The notes below the pieces were generated by a model. The model saw only the letters and a program-made list of their open reading frames with translations. It was not told where the DNA came from and searched no databases. Source: Tolypothrix sp. PCC 7910 (GTDB taxonomy: Bacteria; Cyanobacteriota; Cyanobacteriia; Cyanobacteriales; Nostocaceae). From it: DNA of 64,000 bases. Shown here piece by piece: positions 62,697 to 64,000 of this stretch. The DNA lies in contig NZ_CP050440.1 in NCBI RefSeq assembly GCF_011769525.1, positions 4,651,501 to 4,715,500 of the forward strand. The letters run 5' to 3'. Each line of letters opens with the position of its first letter. Within the stretch, counting starts at the first letter, position 1. The position numbers and the translations under genes were made by a program.

Positions 62697-63719
62697 ATGT
62701 CTGTAAATAAAACTAACTCCGCACTGCGAGTCTTAACAGCCACAGTCTTCCTGCTTTCGGGAGTTGGGGGAGTGTTGTACTCGGAAGTCCCCTCATCTGC
62801 AACCGGCGAGACATCTTCTCCCAAGTTACCAGCATCAGATGTCTTAACTCTTAAAGGAAATTCTGGATCGGTAAAGGGCGTTGCTGTCAGCCCCGATGGT
62901 AAAACCTTGGCTAGTGTAAGCACAGATAATGATATCAAACTGTGGAATTTAGCTACTGGCAAAGAAATCCGTACCCTAAAAGGTCATAGTAACTGGGTCA
63001 ATTCTGTAGTATTTAGCCCAGATGGTAAAACTCTTGCTAGTGGTAGTTTAGATAAGACGATTAAGTTATGGGATGTAGCTAGTGGCAGAGAAATTCGCAC
63101 TCTCAAAGGACATCTCTTATCTATTGAATCTGTATCCTTCAGCCGAGATGGCACTAAGTTAGCAAGTGGTAGTTGGGATCAAACCCTCAAAGTTTGGGAT
63201 GTCGCAACCGGAGAAGTTATACGTACACTCAAAGGGCAGTGCGATATATTTAATTCTGTAGCTTTTAGCCCAGATGGGAACACTATTGCTAGTAGCAATC
63301 ATTTTGATAAGAATATCAAACTGTGGAATCTTTCAAATGGAGAAGTTATACATACCCTCAACGGGCATACTGATGTAGTTAATTCAGTAGCTATTAGTCC
63401 AGATGGTAAAACTGTGGCTAGTGGTAGTTGGGATGGCACAATCAAACTGTGGAATGCCTCAACAGGCAGAGAAATTACTACCCTCAGGGGTGACAACAAA
63501 AGAGTTTGGTCTGTAGCCTTCAGTGCCGATAGTAAAAACCTTGTGAGTGGTGGCTGGGATGGTACTGTTAGAGTTTGGAATGTGCCTGAAAAGCAAGAAA
63601 TACAGACTTTAACAGGACATAAAAGCAAAATTTGGGCTGTAGCCTTTAACCCTGATGGCAAGACTGTTGTTAGTGCTAGTAAAGACAAAACTATCAAAGT
63701 TTGGCCAGTAGTACAGTAG
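62697..63719 (+). CDS. Exported seven-bladed WD40 propeller protein
   Basis: 340 residues from the ATG at 62697, preceded by GGGAGATCTGCG as ribosome-binding site. A hydrophobic segment (VLTATVFLLSGVGGVLYS) acts as signal peptide or anchor. Seven WD40 repeats follow, one complete propeller, e.g. TLASGSLDKTIKLWD and TLKVWDVATGEVIRTLKG. The repeats resemble those of the kinase-WD40 protein just upstream, 104 bp away, so one propeller may derive from the other. No catalytic part; likely a scaffold or ligand-binding protein in the periplasm. Function unknown. Confidence 0.85.
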   Translation: MSVNKTNSALRVLTATVFLLSGVGGVLYSEVPSSATGETSSPKLPASDVLTLKGNSGSVKGVAVSPDGKTLASVSTDNDIKLWNLATGKEIRTLKGHSNWVNSVVFSPDGKTLASGSLDKTIKLWDVASGREIRTLKGHLLSIESVSFSRDGTKLASGSWDQTLKVWDVATGEVIRTLKGQCDIFNSVAFSPDGNTIASSNHFDKNIKLWNLSNGEVIHTLNGHTDVVNSVAISPDGKTVASGSWDGTIKLWNASTGREITTLRGDNKRVWSVAFSADSKNLVSGGWDGTVRVWNVPEKQEIQTLTGHKSKIWAVAFNPDGKTVVSASKDKTIKVWPVVQ

Positions 63720-63817
63720 AAAGTTATTGTGGTTGGGTTTGGGTGTTAGGTATTGGTCATTGGCCGTTTAGTATTTGTACCTATCACCCATTACCCATTA
63801 CCCATTACCCAATCCCC

Positions 63818-64000
63818 TTAATACATCGTTAAGCGATATCTACCACGTTCTTGGGGATTAGCAGAAACTACTACAACATAGTAAGTATCATCTCCAGGTA
63901 GCCTTGCTCGGTCAATTAGTGCGCTATACTTACCATCTTTGGCATTATCCGCAGCAACAATTTTTCCTTGCGAATTTAATAAGACTAGATAAGGAGAAAA
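63818..64000 (-). CDS. C-terminal part of a PPC-like secreted protein, cut by the right window edge
   Basis: Sixty codons are open from the window end to the TAA at 63818-63820. The protein reads FSPYLVLLNSQGKIVAAD, then DRARLPGDDTYYVVVVSA and RGRYRLTMY, the beta-sandwich pattern of bacterial pre-peptidase C-terminal (PPC) domains. Such domains end secreted proteases or surface proteins. The upstream part, and thus the enzyme type, is outside the window. CATTACC repeats lie between this gene and the WD40 gene (63780-63815). Confidence 0.6.
   Translation of the reverse strand, partial: FSPYLVLLNSQGKIVAADNAKDGKYSALIDRARLPGDDTYYVVVVSANPQERGRYRLTMY

Overview
The window reads as chromosomal DNA of a filamentous, probably heterocyst-forming cyanobacterium (Nostoc/Calothrix/Tolypothrix type). 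The grounds are many GCGATCGC (HIP1) octamers, heptamer-type tandem repeats between genes, serine/threonine kinases with a GGFG loop, WD40 and NB-ARC/nSTAND proteins, a short KdpD, an Etr1-type ethylene receptor and a dxs gene of cyanobacterial type. No species is assigned.

Positions 1 to about 21.5 kb look like the inner (right) side of a Tn7-like transposon and its cargo. The cargo, left to right, is: the tail of an NLR-like protein running off the window edge; a type I restriction-modification operon (hsdR, a HEPN-like gene, hsdM, hsdS, minus strand); a cassette of RHH regulator, small EACC1-like protein and CHAT/NB-ARC/GUN4-like protein; a decayed nSTAND-WD40 gene whose N-terminus carries a RHIM/BASS-like amyloid motif, with an orphan copy of that motif just upstream; and a debris zone with tandem repeats and pieces of a REP-associated (HUH) transposase. 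The transposition genes follow: a minus-strand xre-tniQ pair, then tnsAB (TnsA and TnsB fused), tnsC and a TnsD-like tniQ. These end about 160 bp from a tRNA-Val(GAC) gene, the expected homing site. No Cascade genes, Cas12k or CRISPR array are visible, although the element has two TniQ-family selectors.

From the tRNA onward the content looks like host chromosome. Positions 21.6-36.4 kb hold dxs, a secreted filamentous-haemagglutinin protein followed by a 21-bp HIP1 minisatellite, a YARHG kinase, an old-yellow-enzyme reductase, an aldo/keto reductase, a short KdpD and small unknown genes. Positions 36.5-46.1 kb form an exopolysaccharide region: three GT4 glycosyltransferases, a PIG-L deacetylase, a secreted beta-propeller protein and a priming sugar transferase. 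ExoD and a lipid kinase follow at 49-50.7 kb.

Positions 46.4-64 kb carry signalling genes: a caspase/pseudo-caspase/GUN4 protein, an ethylene-receptor hybrid histidine kinase interrupted by an amber codon, a second response-regulator/histidine kinase, nfu, a GH57 amylase-family enzyme, two kinases (one with WD40 repeats), a secreted WD40 propeller and the tail of a PPC-like secreted protein.

The main points to check are the Tn7-like element with TnsAB and two selectors but no visible guide system, the RHIM-like NLR/effector remnant, GUN4 domains joined to two different caspase-clan proteases, a HEPN-like gene inside the hsd operon, and three in-frame amber codons in two otherwise open genes.
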